Source: Thermoguttaceae bacterium
GTDB taxonomy: Bacteria > Planctomycetota > Planctomycetia > Pirellulales > Thermoguttaceae
Assembly (NCBI GenBank): GCA_025060325.1
Contig: JANXBW010000013.1
Coordinates: forward strand, 1-64,000
Direction: 5' to 3'
DNA length: 64,000 nucleotides
Positions 17,930-26,645 of the stretch are shown here, piece after piece (the first letter of the stretch is position 1; each line of letters starts with the position of its first letter). The notes below the pieces were generated by a model. It was not told the origin of the DNA, did not search any database, and saw nothing but the letters and a program-made list of their open reading frames with translations. The position numbers and the translations under genes were made by a program.

Positions 17930-20170
17930 TTAGCGCACGGGGCTGCCACCGGGCCATGCCTCCGGATGCGGAAGCACTTTGCCCAGGACCTCGCGCCGAA
18001 CAGCCCCCTCCGGAGGTGTTTCATGTTCGAGCAAGTACACATGCGATCCACTCGGCAATTGCCATTCCGTTAGCCGCACTGGCGAAAGCTGCGGAAACCG
18101 GCTAAGAGCACCCGTCCGCGAAGTTCCTTTGCTTTCCTCCCTGCCGCGGGCGGCAAGTGCCGAAATCACCTCCCCGGAAAGGTCCGCCTCCGGAGAGAGA
18201 ATGTAAAACGCTGGCTCTTTTGCGCCTCCGACTTCGGGTGGCTTTGTGACGAGCCGATAGGAGCTGTCCCCCGAGACGACTTCGTAAACAGGAAGCAGCT
18301 CCCGGCCGCCGCGATCCCAAGCCCAAAAGTGCACTGGTCCCAAAGGACTAGTCCGAGGTTGTCCCCCGGGGGCGGCTTGCCGCCGGAAAGACCAGCGTGT
18401 TGACCAATTGAAGCGTCCTCCCTGCTCCAGCCGATAAATAGGCACCGGCAAACGCAACCGTGGACTACCCAAGTCCAAGCGATACATCACCTGGTTGTAG
18501 TCGTAATACGGGGTGGGGAAAGGAGCGCTCGAAAAGGTCGCCGAATAAGTCCCCTCGAAATAAATCACCCGGCCGCCTTCGCGATCAAAAAACGGATGAT
18601 GTTTTGGATTGTAAAAACTGTAGCGATCATGAGTCACAATTTTCTGGGCATAACCCCAAGGTCCAAGAAGCGAATCCGCCTCGGCGTACCAAACCTCGCC
18701 AAGGAAGGAAGTTCCTCCGATTTCTGTGAAAACAAGTACAAAGCACTGGCGATACTCATTCCAGGCCATTGAGCCGCGATGGGCGACGACCGGTAAGCCC
18801 GAGAAAACATCATACACAATAAATTTGGCCTCTTGCGGCGAAAGAAGCCCTTTGCCGACAAACTCTCGGAGCTGAGGCGGACCGACGAAATCGGTGCTCT
18901 GCTTCCAAGCCCATTGCACTTTCCCGGCCGGAGAGCGATCGATTTCGGTGCTTCCCGGTGGCGAGCCGGCCACAAGCGGCGAATAAGATTCGTACCGCCC
19001 CGGATCTTGCAGATCCTGCACGTTGGCCCGCACTCGCAAGAGAGGAAATGGGTTGCAGAAGTAAACAAACTCCCCTGTCTCATCCGAGAGAAGGATGGGG
19101 TGTGCTCCGTCGGGGAAGATCGCCTCTTTAGAAAACGGTATCAGCTTTTCAAAGCTTTCCGTCTGTGGATTATACACGGCCAAGCCGCGCTCCAGCGCCG
19201 CAAAGCTTGAACTTTTCGGGTCAACAACCATATAGTGTGCAAACATCTGTTCTTGATTTTGAGCATCGCGCAGCACCACGGGGCCATTCAACCACACCGG
19301 GCCATCGCGACTAAGGGGCGCCATTCCCCGGACGAACCCATCCTCGCCGACAAAATAATCAAAGGGGATGCCCACATCTGGATCCACGCGCGGATCATCC
19401 GGCAGCGGGGAGGTGGCACCGGTTGTCCAAAAGTTGCCCAGGGGATAGCCGGCCCGGTTGGTGTCGCCCCAAAACCAGTAGAGCTTGCCGCGATAAAGAG
19501 CACAAAGAACACTGTCGCAGCCAATCACACCGCCAGCCAACCCTCTGAACCACGGCGGCACAGGTTGACCCAAAAGAACACTATCGCGATAAATCCCCTG
19601 CCCGGTGATACGATATAGACGTTCAGCAATATTCTTCCGCTTGATGCGAATGATCGCCGTCTGACCGGGGGTGACCCGCAGCCGGATACCTGCAAAGCCG
19701 AATCCATCCTGGGGATACTCGTAGCCATGCGATCGTACATAGAAAAAGACGTCCTGTCCGGCCAGATCAGGCTCGTAGAAAGCAACCCAGCCGTTACTGT
19801 CGGTCACCAGGCGAATGCCGTTTACGGTCGCTAGTTCGACAAGGGGAACCCCTCGACCGGTGCTTTCGTCTACAACTTGGATTCCAAATGGCCGGAGGAC
19901 CAAAGTACTTGTCGAACCGGCTGCAATTTCGGCCGGCAGCTGCTTTTCTTCGCCCACGGCAGAAACAATGTCTCGGTAAGACAATTCCTCGGCACAAGCG
20001 ACCTGAGGGAAAGTTAGCTCCAGTCCGACAACTAAGAGAAAGACCGATGGTAGCAGCCGATGGCTCCTTACCCAGCCGAACCCCTTCGGCCCAACCTCGC
20101 CAGACCTACCAGGGCACGCAGTAAGCCGATGACCATCCTCTTCCCATCGATGTTGACCGGAACAAATCAT
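17930..20170 (-). CDS. Secreted propeller-like hypothetical protein
   Basis: A 746-residue exported protein. After a charged N-terminal stretch comes a hydrophobic segment (LLPSVFLLVVGLELTF), then a small beta domain with sequence like a carboxypeptidase-regulatory fold (GIQVVDESTGRGVPLVEL). A long region rich in WFWGDTNRAGYPLGNF and similar Trp/Gly/Asp strands resembles the five-bladed propellers of GH43/DUF4185-type proteins. I cannot assign activity. The ATG at 20170 has GGGAG about 10 bases upstream and is preferred over a TTG 22 codons earlier, which lies in a hairpin. The upstream HEAT gene is on the same strand; a terminator-like hairpin separates them. Confidence 0.75.
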   Translation of the reverse strand: MICSGQHRWEEDGHRLTACPGRSGEVGPKGFGWVRSHRLLPSVFLLVVGLELTFPQVACAEELSYRDIVSAVGEEKQLPAEIAAGSTSTLVLRPFGIQVVDESTGRGVPLVELATVNGIRLVTDSNGWVAFYEPDLAGQDVFFYVRSHGYEYPQDGFGFAGIRLRVTPGQTAIIRIKRKNIAERLYRITGQGIYRDSVLLGQPVPPWFRGLAGGVIGCDSVLCALYRGKLYWFWGDTNRAGYPLGNFWTTGATSPLPDDPRVDPDVGIPFDYFVGEDGFVRGMAPLSRDGPVWLNGPVVLRDAQNQEQMFAHYMVVDPKSSSFAALERGLAVYNPQTESFEKLIPFSKEAIFPDGAHPILLSDETGEFVYFCNPFPLLRVRANVQDLQDPGRYESYSPLVAGSPPGSTEIDRSPAGKVQWAWKQSTDFVGPPQLREFVGKGLLSPQEAKFIVYDVFSGLPVVAHRGSMAWNEYRQCFVLVFTEIGGTSFLGEVWYAEADSLLGPWGYAQKIVTHDRYSFYNPKHHPFFDREGGRVIYFEGTYSATFSSAPFPTPYYDYNQVMYRLDLGSPRLRLPVPIYRLEQGGRFNWSTRWSFRRQAAPGGQPRTSPLGPVHFWAWDRGGRELLPVYEVVSGDSSYRLVTKPPEVGGAKEPAFYILSPEADLSGEVISALAARGREESKGTSRTGALSRFPQLSPVRLTEWQLPSGSHVYLLEHETPPEGAVRREVLGKVLPHPEAWPGGSPVR

Positions 20171-20195
20171 CGCACTCGGTCTCCCTACAAACAAC

Positions 20196-20227
20196 AAAAT
20201 CGGGGTACGGCAGAGAACCGTACCCCG
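20196..20227 (-). terminator. Intrinsic terminator or attenuator between HEAT and propeller genes
   Basis: A perfect 10-bp stem, CGGGGTACGG (20201-20210) with CCGTACCCCG (20218-20227), and a 7-base loop. On the minus strand it is followed by a T-rich run (ATTTTGTTGTTTG, ending near 20188). It lies about 118 bp after the HEAT stop and only about 25 bp before the start codon of the next gene. Confidence 0.75.
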
Positions 20228-20344
20228 GTCTGACAAGATAAGCTCATCAACCGGCTAATTGCTCCGCTTGCGCGACCCCCTAGAAACTCCCATTCAAGGA
20301 TCGCGCTTTGTCGGCAATTTTCATAAGGGCTACGTACCAAATCA

Positions 20345-22306
20345 TCAACGCGCCCGTTTAAGCACGGCCTTTGCCCGCTTTTGGACTTCAGGATCCTTGG
20401 ATCGTTCAAGGATTTTCTGAGCGGCCTCGCGGACAACAGCAGGCTGGCTTGCCACGAGCTTTTCGCATACCGTCACAGCAGCCTGCTGGGCATCTTGGCC
20501 AATTTGTGGATCATCCAAAAGGCTGAGCAGCAGTTCCAGCGACTCCGAGGTGATCACGCGGCCCAAAAGCTCCACCACGAGCCGCCGTTCCGCATCGCGG
20601 GTGGCGACCGCCAGCGCTTGCCGGGACATCGCCACGCGCTCCGAATCGGACAAATCAAACTGCCGTACGATACGAATGTATCCCCGCAGAGCCCGGATGC
20701 GGAATCGTTCGGGCAAATCGCTCTTGGCCAACTCTAAGAGCGCCGGGGCGGCATCCGTGCCCATCCATTCACCCAGGACCTGTGTGGCCACGTCCCGGGT
20801 AGCTTCGTCACCCTCGCGGCATTTCTTGACCAGTGTCTCCAGAGCCGTCTTCCCACCGACTACACCCAAAAGCCGCATAATCACCGGCTTCACATCGGCA
20901 GGGGCCTTCTCAAGGACCTCCACCAAGTGGCCGGCACAAGCCTCCCGTTCCGGGATTCGCGGACAGGCCGCCCGGAGGGCTTCTTCAAGCGCCGCCCTCT
21001 CAGCCGCATTGGAAGTGGTCAACAAACGGCCGGTAAGCACCGGCAAGTCTTCAAGCTTCGTTGTGTACCCGAGAGCATGGATGGCGGCCATGCGGATCTC
21101 TGCCTCTGGGGCTTCCAGCGCCTTGCGCAATCGAGGAACCGCTGCGTGGATGTAACGCTGAGCGGCAAGCCGCATTGCCACTACCTGGCGAGCCTGACTG
21201 CCAGCGCCAAGCTCGGCGACAATTGCTTCGTCAATTTCCCGCCCCGGCAGGCTGGCCAAGACAGTTTGCGCAGCTTCCGCCAGGGTAGCATCAGCCCCGC
21301 TTGCCACTTCAAGCAACGCGGGGACGGCCGAGGCATCGCCCAACTTGCCTAACGCCCGCACCGCCGCAAGGCGAACTTCTTGATCCGGGTTCTTAAGCGC
21401 GCCGAGGACTGCGGGGCGCGCCGCCGGATTGCCCCGATCGGCAAGCACGCTCAGGAGCTTTGCCTGCCGGGGGGGCGGAAGCTCACCCATAAGCCCCACC
21501 AGCTTTTCCGTCAGCCCAGCCGTTTCCGGAATTTCCCGGGCTGCTCCCAAAGCGGTGCGGAAAGCCTCCTCATCTTGCGACCGAAGCTGCTCAAGGAGCA
21601 ACGCCACGCCCGTCTCGCCCCGCTGCAGAATCACCCCTCGAAGACCCGCCATGCGGATATTAGCCGGCACATCGGCCCGCCAAATAGCCTCGTAGAGGCC
21701 CAGAGCAATCAAAGGTTGACCCGCCGCTAATCGCTCCGCCGCAATTAGCGCCCCCCGTGCCGCTGATTCCCTTTTGACAATCTGGGGCGATTTCATCGCC
21801 ACTTCCAGCCGCTGAGCTGCAGCAGGTGTTCCGATCCGGCCGAGCGCAATGGCAGCAGCTTCCACCACTTCCTCATTGCCGCTTTCAAGGAGCTTTTCTA
21901 GGAGGGGCACTGCCTCCGCATCCCGGCGATTGCCGATAGAGTCAAGGACGCCAACCAGAAGTCGGCCTTCTAGTCGGCCGGCTGCCTCCCGCAATACCCG
22001 GTCAACTTCCGGTGAAGGGATCGGCTCTAGTGCGAAGCGGGCGTAGTGGGACAACTGTGGATCACTTAACAGCTGACCCAACACCTCGATTGCCCGAGCC
22101 GTGCCGATCACGGCAAGCTTCTTGCAGGCCATTGCCTTCTCGAAAAGGGGAGCTTCGGCCGACTTAAGAACGGCAATAAGCTGCGGCTCCTCTTCCGCCC
22201 TGTAAATGTTCTGCTGCGCCGCCAGCTGGGTGCCCGCAAACAGGAAAACCGTTTCGAGGATCATTAACACCGCTAGCAAGCGGTGAAACCTGTGGCCTTC
22301 CACCAT
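20345..22306 (-). CDS. Secreted HEAT-repeat protein
   Basis: A 653-residue protein with an N-terminal signal peptide (LLAVLMILETVFLFAG, ending LAAQQ) followed by HEAT/PBS-lyase-type helical repeats over nearly the whole length, with cores such as VRLAAVRALGKLGDASAVPALLEVA. Such solenoids are scaffolds for protein binding. The ATG at 22306 follows TAGGAG by eight bases; a TTG 16 codons upstream is rejected. A strong terminator hairpin follows. The next gene upstream on the same strand encodes a Gfo/Idh/MocA enzyme, 187 bp away. Confidence 0.87.
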   Translation of the reverse strand: MVEGHRFHRLLAVLMILETVFLFAGTQLAAQQNIYRAEEEPQLIAVLKSAEAPLFEKAMACKKLAVIGTARAIEVLGQLLSDPQLSHYARFALEPIPSPEVDRVLREAAGRLEGRLLVGVLDSIGNRRDAEAVPLLEKLLESGNEEVVEAAAIALGRIGTPAAAQRLEVAMKSPQIVKRESAARGALIAAERLAAGQPLIALGLYEAIWRADVPANIRMAGLRGVILQRGETGVALLLEQLRSQDEEAFRTALGAAREIPETAGLTEKLVGLMGELPPPRQAKLLSVLADRGNPAARPAVLGALKNPDQEVRLAAVRALGKLGDASAVPALLEVASGADATLAEAAQTVLASLPGREIDEAIVAELGAGSQARQVVAMRLAAQRYIHAAVPRLRKALEAPEAEIRMAAIHALGYTTKLEDLPVLTGRLLTTSNAAERAALEEALRAACPRIPEREACAGHLVEVLEKAPADVKPVIMRLLGVVGGKTALETLVKKCREGDEATRDVATQVLGEWMGTDAAPALLELAKSDLPERFRIRALRGYIRIVRQFDLSDSERVAMSRQALAVATRDAERRLVVELLGRVITSESLELLLSLLDDPQIGQDAQQAAVTVCEKLVASQPAVVREAAQKILERSKDPEVQKRAKAVLKRAR

Positions 22307-22493
22307 GTCGCAAGCTCCTATGCTTTCTTGACTCGTGATCGTAGTTTTAATCAAGCTGACAAACCGGGAAGGTGTTTACTTTACTCTTGGCAGCGCTGCT
22401 GACAGCTGCCTATCAAATCCGGTCAACATATGGAAATGCCGACAACATCCGCCCAGGATTTGACCCATGCCGGGTTTGCCGCAATGGGACTAA

Positions 22494-23774
22494 TTAAATG
22501 TGCCATGGCTCGCGAATTGCCCGGGAGCGCATGCGATTGGCTTCGTCATCACCGATAAACTCGTCCTTGGCCGGGTCAAAGCGGAGTTTCCGTCCCAATT
22601 GCCAAGCGATGTACGCAGCATGACATGCAATGTGCGACTGGCATGCGACATCGGCATTGGCCGCCGGTTGAGAGCGAGTCTTGACGCAGTTGAGAAAGTC
22701 GCGAATATGCCGCCGGGGTGCCGTGCCAGGTTCAGTGAAGACCGGTACTTCGCCACGCAAAGACTCCGGCCAGACGACAATTCGGCCCGTATCGCCGGTT
22801 TCAATCCAACCTTCCTCTCCTTCGAACCGTACACTACAGGTCCCGAGCCCCAGCCAACCGGTGTCTCGCATCACCAAGCGAACACCGTTGGCATAAAGCG
22901 CGTGGACATGATTGCCCACCGGCTCGTACTCGATGGGGGCGGTATTGTCGGCCTTATTCGCCCACTGACACAAATCAACAGTGTGTGACCCCCACTCCAA
23001 GATCCCACCACCATGGAAGTCGAAGAAACCGCGCCATCCGCCGCGGACGTAGCGGGAGTTGTATGGCCGCCACGGCGCCGGGCCAAGCCATAGATCCCAA
23101 TCCACCTCTTCTTTCGGCGGGAGTGGCTCCTCGGGCAGCCATTCGTGCGTCGTCGCTGGCGGAAGCGTGTTGGCGTGAACGGTCTTCAAAGCTCCCAGCT
23201 TACCGCTCCACACAAGCTGGACGGCAAATATGAAGTTGCCGATGTTTCGCCGCTGAGTGCCGGCCTGATAAATCCGACCATAGCGGCGAAAAGTCTCGGC
23301 CAGGGCCCGACTTTCCGCGATGGTCATCGAGCAGGGCTTTTCGCAGTAAACATCCTTCCCAGCCCGGGCAGCCAGGATCGACGCCAACGTGTGCCAGCGG
23401 TCACCTGTGGCAATCAGCACCGCGTCGATATCTTCCCGCGCTAATAATTCAAAGGGATGCCGATACATCACGCAGTCGCTGTTGCCATATTTGCGGTCGA
23501 CAATCTGCTTGACTTGTTCCCGCCGTTCCCGCTGGGCATCGCAAATAGCGACAAACTGGACGTCGGGCTCCTCCAACATATTGCGGAGGTCTTCCTGGCC
23601 GCGGGGCCCAAGCCCGAATCCGCCCACCACAATTCGTTCACTGGGTGCGACCCGGCCCTGAAGACCCAAAGCACTAGGCCTAATGTATAGCGGAAGCGTC
23701 AACCCACCGGCAGTCGCCAAACTCTGCCGCAAGAACTGCCGTCTTCCGATCCGCGTTTTCAATCGCTTTTTCAT
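22494..23774 (-). CDS. Tat-exported Gfo/Idh/MocA family oxidoreductase
   Basis: A 426-residue NAD(P)-dependent sugar or inositol dehydrogenase-like enzyme. The N-terminus is a twin-arginine signal (GRRQFLRQSLATAGGLTLP). A Rossmann strand follows (IVVGGFGLGPRGQ), then the family EKP motif (GKDVYCEKPCSMT) with the conserved lysine, and the C-terminal substrate domain (GGGILEWGSHTVDLCQW, with the catalytic-type His). Planctomycetes carry many such exported copies, presumed to act on sugars released from polysaccharides. The ATG at 23774 has GGAGGA five bases upstream. It is divergent from the 24.7 kb module across 976 bp. Confidence 0.92.
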   Translation of the reverse strand: MKKRLKTRIGRRQFLRQSLATAGGLTLPLYIRPSALGLQGRVAPSERIVVGGFGLGPRGQEDLRNMLEEPDVQFVAICDAQRERREQVKQIVDRKYGNSDCVMYRHPFELLAREDIDAVLIATGDRWHTLASILAARAGKDVYCEKPCSMTIAESRALAETFRRYGRIYQAGTQRRNIGNFIFAVQLVWSGKLGALKTVHANTLPPATTHEWLPEEPLPPKEEVDWDLWLGPAPWRPYNSRYVRGGWRGFFDFHGGGILEWGSHTVDLCQWANKADNTAPIEYEPVGNHVHALYANGVRLVMRDTGWLGLGTCSVRFEGEEGWIETGDTGRIVVWPESLRGEVPVFTEPGTAPRRHIRDFLNCVKTRSQPAANADVACQSHIACHAAYIAWQLGRKLRFDPAKDEFIGDDEANRMRSRAIREPWHI

Positions 23775-24750
23775 CTCGTCCTCCGTTACTTGCCAATTGC
23801 TAACAACAAGTTTGTGCCAGATACCCTAGGTCCTCAGTCCAACGGCCCGTTTATGAACAAATTTCACCATCAATCGGCTGGAGCTGTAGCGCCTGTGGGG
23901 CTGTCGCGGCCCCGCCACCGAGCCGCCGACCGAGGCACAACTTGCACCCAGCCGAGCGATTTCCCCTGCCAAAAGCCCCGCTTGATCGGCTCCGAAACTG
24001 GGTCCCCCGAAGCTCAACCGGCTCACTCCCTATTCGGTGACCAACCGGGAACCAAGCTCAGCCAGCGATGTTTGACCCTCAAAAATTCCCGAGTGTGCCA
24101 AGCTTGCAAGGCCGGGCTGCTTTCGCGCACAAGACAGGGTGGTCATGCACCCCTTTTTCCGCGGTATGACAACCGGCGCTTCAAAGAGCGGGCACGGGTA
24201 CCCAAGCTCTGACGCGCTCTTCGTGCAAAGTGGGTAGTTGTGCCTAAGGGGGATAGTCTCCCGTTGCAACGGAACCGAGTCAATATGCCGGACTGGCACG
24301 CAGGCCTCCCCGCGCCGGGCAATCCAGGAAAGAAGTTGCGGGGCGCGAGAAAGACGTCTCGGAAACCCGTGCTGGACAAATTCTTCTAGATCCCCCAATT
24401 TGCCCAGCCGATTTAGCTGAAAAAACCGGGAAAATTCTCAAGTTCGGCAAAACCCTTCCCGATAAATCGCAAAGCCCGCAAAAGGCTGCCAGTTTCCGCG
24501 CACAAGGGGGCGCCATGGAAGAACCCCACGCCCCGTTGGACAAAGATGGTGCTTCTTTCATAAGCGAGTCCAAACTTCGGCTGACGGATGAGTCCCGGTC
24601 ACCGATTCGTCGATAAATTGCCCAGTCGGAGAGTTGATGTTGACATTTGAGCCGGCATAAGCCGGAGAAGGTCTGTCGGTTTCGGCATGAGCTGATCGTT
24701 GGCACTCGATACTTGCCGACCGAAGGCTAATTTGTTTGAGGATCTACTCC
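23775..24750. other. Long divergent intergenic region
   Basis: 976 bp between the Gfo/Idh/MocA gene and the Pro-rich membrane protein. Several frames of 60-140 codons are open on both strands but show no domain or signal peptide. A TTGACA hexamer lies at 24640-24645 without a convincing -10. GAGG just before 24751 is the ribosome binding site of the next gene. Confidence 0.5.
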
Positions 24751-26517
24751 ATGCAATCGGTGAAATCGCCCGGCAGAGAGCTGGCCGAGAAAATGTGGCG
24801 GGACGTAACAGGCAGAGTCCCCTCAGTCCCCAAGGATAGCCCGAGCGTTGAGTCGGCCTCCAGCCAGCCAGAACCCGGTACCGCACCAGTATTAGGAAGC
24901 TTCCCGGACCTTGATCAGCCGGCGCCGGCTGATTGCGGCCCCAAAGCTTCATCTATGCCCATCCCGAAAGAAATTTCTCCGATGGCCGTTGCCACGCTCG
25001 TGGCTGGGTCCCTCCTGTGTATCCTTGTGGTTTGGGTTGCGATCTTCGCCCGCCAGGATACCCCCGGTTTGTCCACAGGAACTACTGCCGGCTCTACCTC
25101 CCTGACCACCCCCGGCAGACAGTCGCTCCCAACCGTTGATAAACCAACGGCGGATACACTTCCTTCCGATAAAACTCTGGCAGAAAACCAGCCTCAACCG
25201 CGGAATCAACCTATCAGTTCAAGGGGACCAGCGGCGAGTGTGTCCGCCCCGGGCTACTCCGCCGAAGCCTCTTCCGAGGGCTGGGCCATGGAGGGAACCC
25301 CGCCTTCCACTGCCCCGCAAGCGGCCGGTGCCACAACGCCTCCGTGGTCGGCTCGCGACGCCCTGGCCAGCCGGACCCAGGCGGAAGCGGCAGCCATGTT
25401 GACCGGCCAGGAACCGCGGGGGGAAGTCCAGCCTCCGCAGCCTGCTCTGAGCCCCGGTGCCCCCGCGGAAGTTTCCTCCGGAGTTGCAGCGCCCGGGGTT
25501 GAAGCACCTTCCCGGGCAGACCGGCCGCCGGCCTCAAACTCCGAGATTTTCGCACGGAACCAGGCACCGCCATCTCCGGGGGCCACCGGGGCAACCGCGC
25601 TTACGGAACCGGCCGCTTCGTCGGATTTAGTCAAGTCGCGGGAAATTGGGACCGAAAGCGTCAACCAATCCGCCCTGGCCGATCCGTCTGCTCAAGCGCA
25701 GCCGGCGCCGGGCGGGGGTGAGATCCGTGGTACGGCTTGGCTCCGCGGGGAAAAAGAATTCATCCCGCGCTTGTCGGCTTTGCCGGCCAGTGGCGTAGCC
25801 GAAAATCAATTTGTGGCGGGAAGCCCCCAAGGATCTCCACCCACAAGCCTCACTTCCGCCGCTCCGGTAACCCCCCAGCCTGCAAACCCAACCTCGATTG
25901 CCACGAACCGGCCTGGGGAGCCAAACGGCGGAACACCGCCGTCCAACGGAGCTCCGGAGACCCTAGCCCATATCGCAAACCGTCCACAAAGCGCCGCGAC
26001 CGTCAGCACGCCTCCAGCGGCTCTTGTCTCACCCACAGCCAGCCCAGGGTGGGGAGTCGCCCCAAACATCCCGCCGGTAGCTGGTACCTCTAGTCCTCCC
26101 GGCCCACAAATGATCATCAACCCCACCGTTGTTAACCCAAGCGTCATCCCCGCAACCGCCTGGCAGGCCATTGACGCAAGTAGCTTTCGGTGGGCAGGTT
26201 CAGCCCAACCGCCTTATGCCCCTCCAACTACCCCGAGCTATCCCCCCAGCAGTGGGCAAGGAATCGGGTTTGGTGGGGGAAGTCTCCCGACAGGGGGTGT
26301 GGGCTTAAATGTCGGGGCAGCTCCAGGTATTTCAGCACCCGCGGGGTGGAGTACCGGAGGTACTCCGGGATATGTTGGCGCTCCCACTACGGCAAACCTA
26401 CCACCAAATACGGGAACACCGTATTCCCCGAGCACTCCGGGGGTTTACCCAGCTCAAGTTCCGGCCACTCCCGCTCCAGCGCCGGTTTGGGGAACAAGCA
26501 CGGGATGGTATCGTTAA
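24751..26517 (+). CDS. Pro/Ser/Thr-rich single-pass membrane protein
   Basis: A 588-residue protein with a 77-residue cytoplasmic N-terminus, one transmembrane helix (residues 78-100, MAVATLVAGSLLCILVVWVAIFA) and a low-complexity extracytoplasmic domain rich in Pro, Ala, Ser, Thr and Gly with no recognised fold. I do not recognise the family. The ATG at 24751 follows GAGG by about eight bases; a TTG five codons upstream is possible. It is the first gene of a same-strand run with a BY-kinase-like protein, an AAA ATPase and a GT39-like protein, with gaps of 128, 63 and 33 bp. A role as a wall-spanning anchor for that module is inferred. Confidence 0.75.
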   Translation: MQSVKSPGRELAEKMWRDVTGRVPSVPKDSPSVESASSQPEPGTAPVLGSFPDLDQPAPADCGPKASSMPIPKEISPMAVATLVAGSLLCILVVWVAIFARQDTPGLSTGTTAGSTSLTTPGRQSLPTVDKPTADTLPSDKTLAENQPQPRNQPISSRGPAASVSAPGYSAEASSEGWAMEGTPPSTAPQAAGATTPPWSARDALASRTQAEAAAMLTGQEPRGEVQPPQPALSPGAPAEVSSGVAAPGVEAPSRADRPPASNSEIFARNQAPPSPGATGATALTEPAASSDLVKSREIGTESVNQSALADPSAQAQPAPGGGEIRGTAWLRGEKEFIPRLSALPASGVAENQFVAGSPQGSPPTSLTSAAPVTPQPANPTSIATNRPGEPNGGTPPSNGAPETLAHIANRPQSAATVSTPPAALVSPTASPGWGVAPNIPPVAGTSSPPGPQMIINPTVVNPSVIPATAWQAIDASSFRWAGSAQPPYAPPTTPSYPPSSGQGIGFGGGSLPTGGVGLNVGAAPGISAPAGWSTGGTPGYVGAPTTANLPPNTGTPYSPSTPGVYPAQVPATPAPAPVWGTSTGWYR

Positions 26518-26645
26518 CGATTTGTTGTCAAACGGGGGAGGAGGAGTAAACCGCGGTCCCCTCCGATAGGCACCGTTTATCACCCCGACTATAAGTTAAC
26601 GTTTTTCGCCCATTTTAGAGCTCCAAAGACAAGTAGCCCTTGGCT

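Noticed and set aside
24030-24398. 122-codon minus-strand frame in the divergent gap
   Set aside because: No domain, signal or start context; probably chance.
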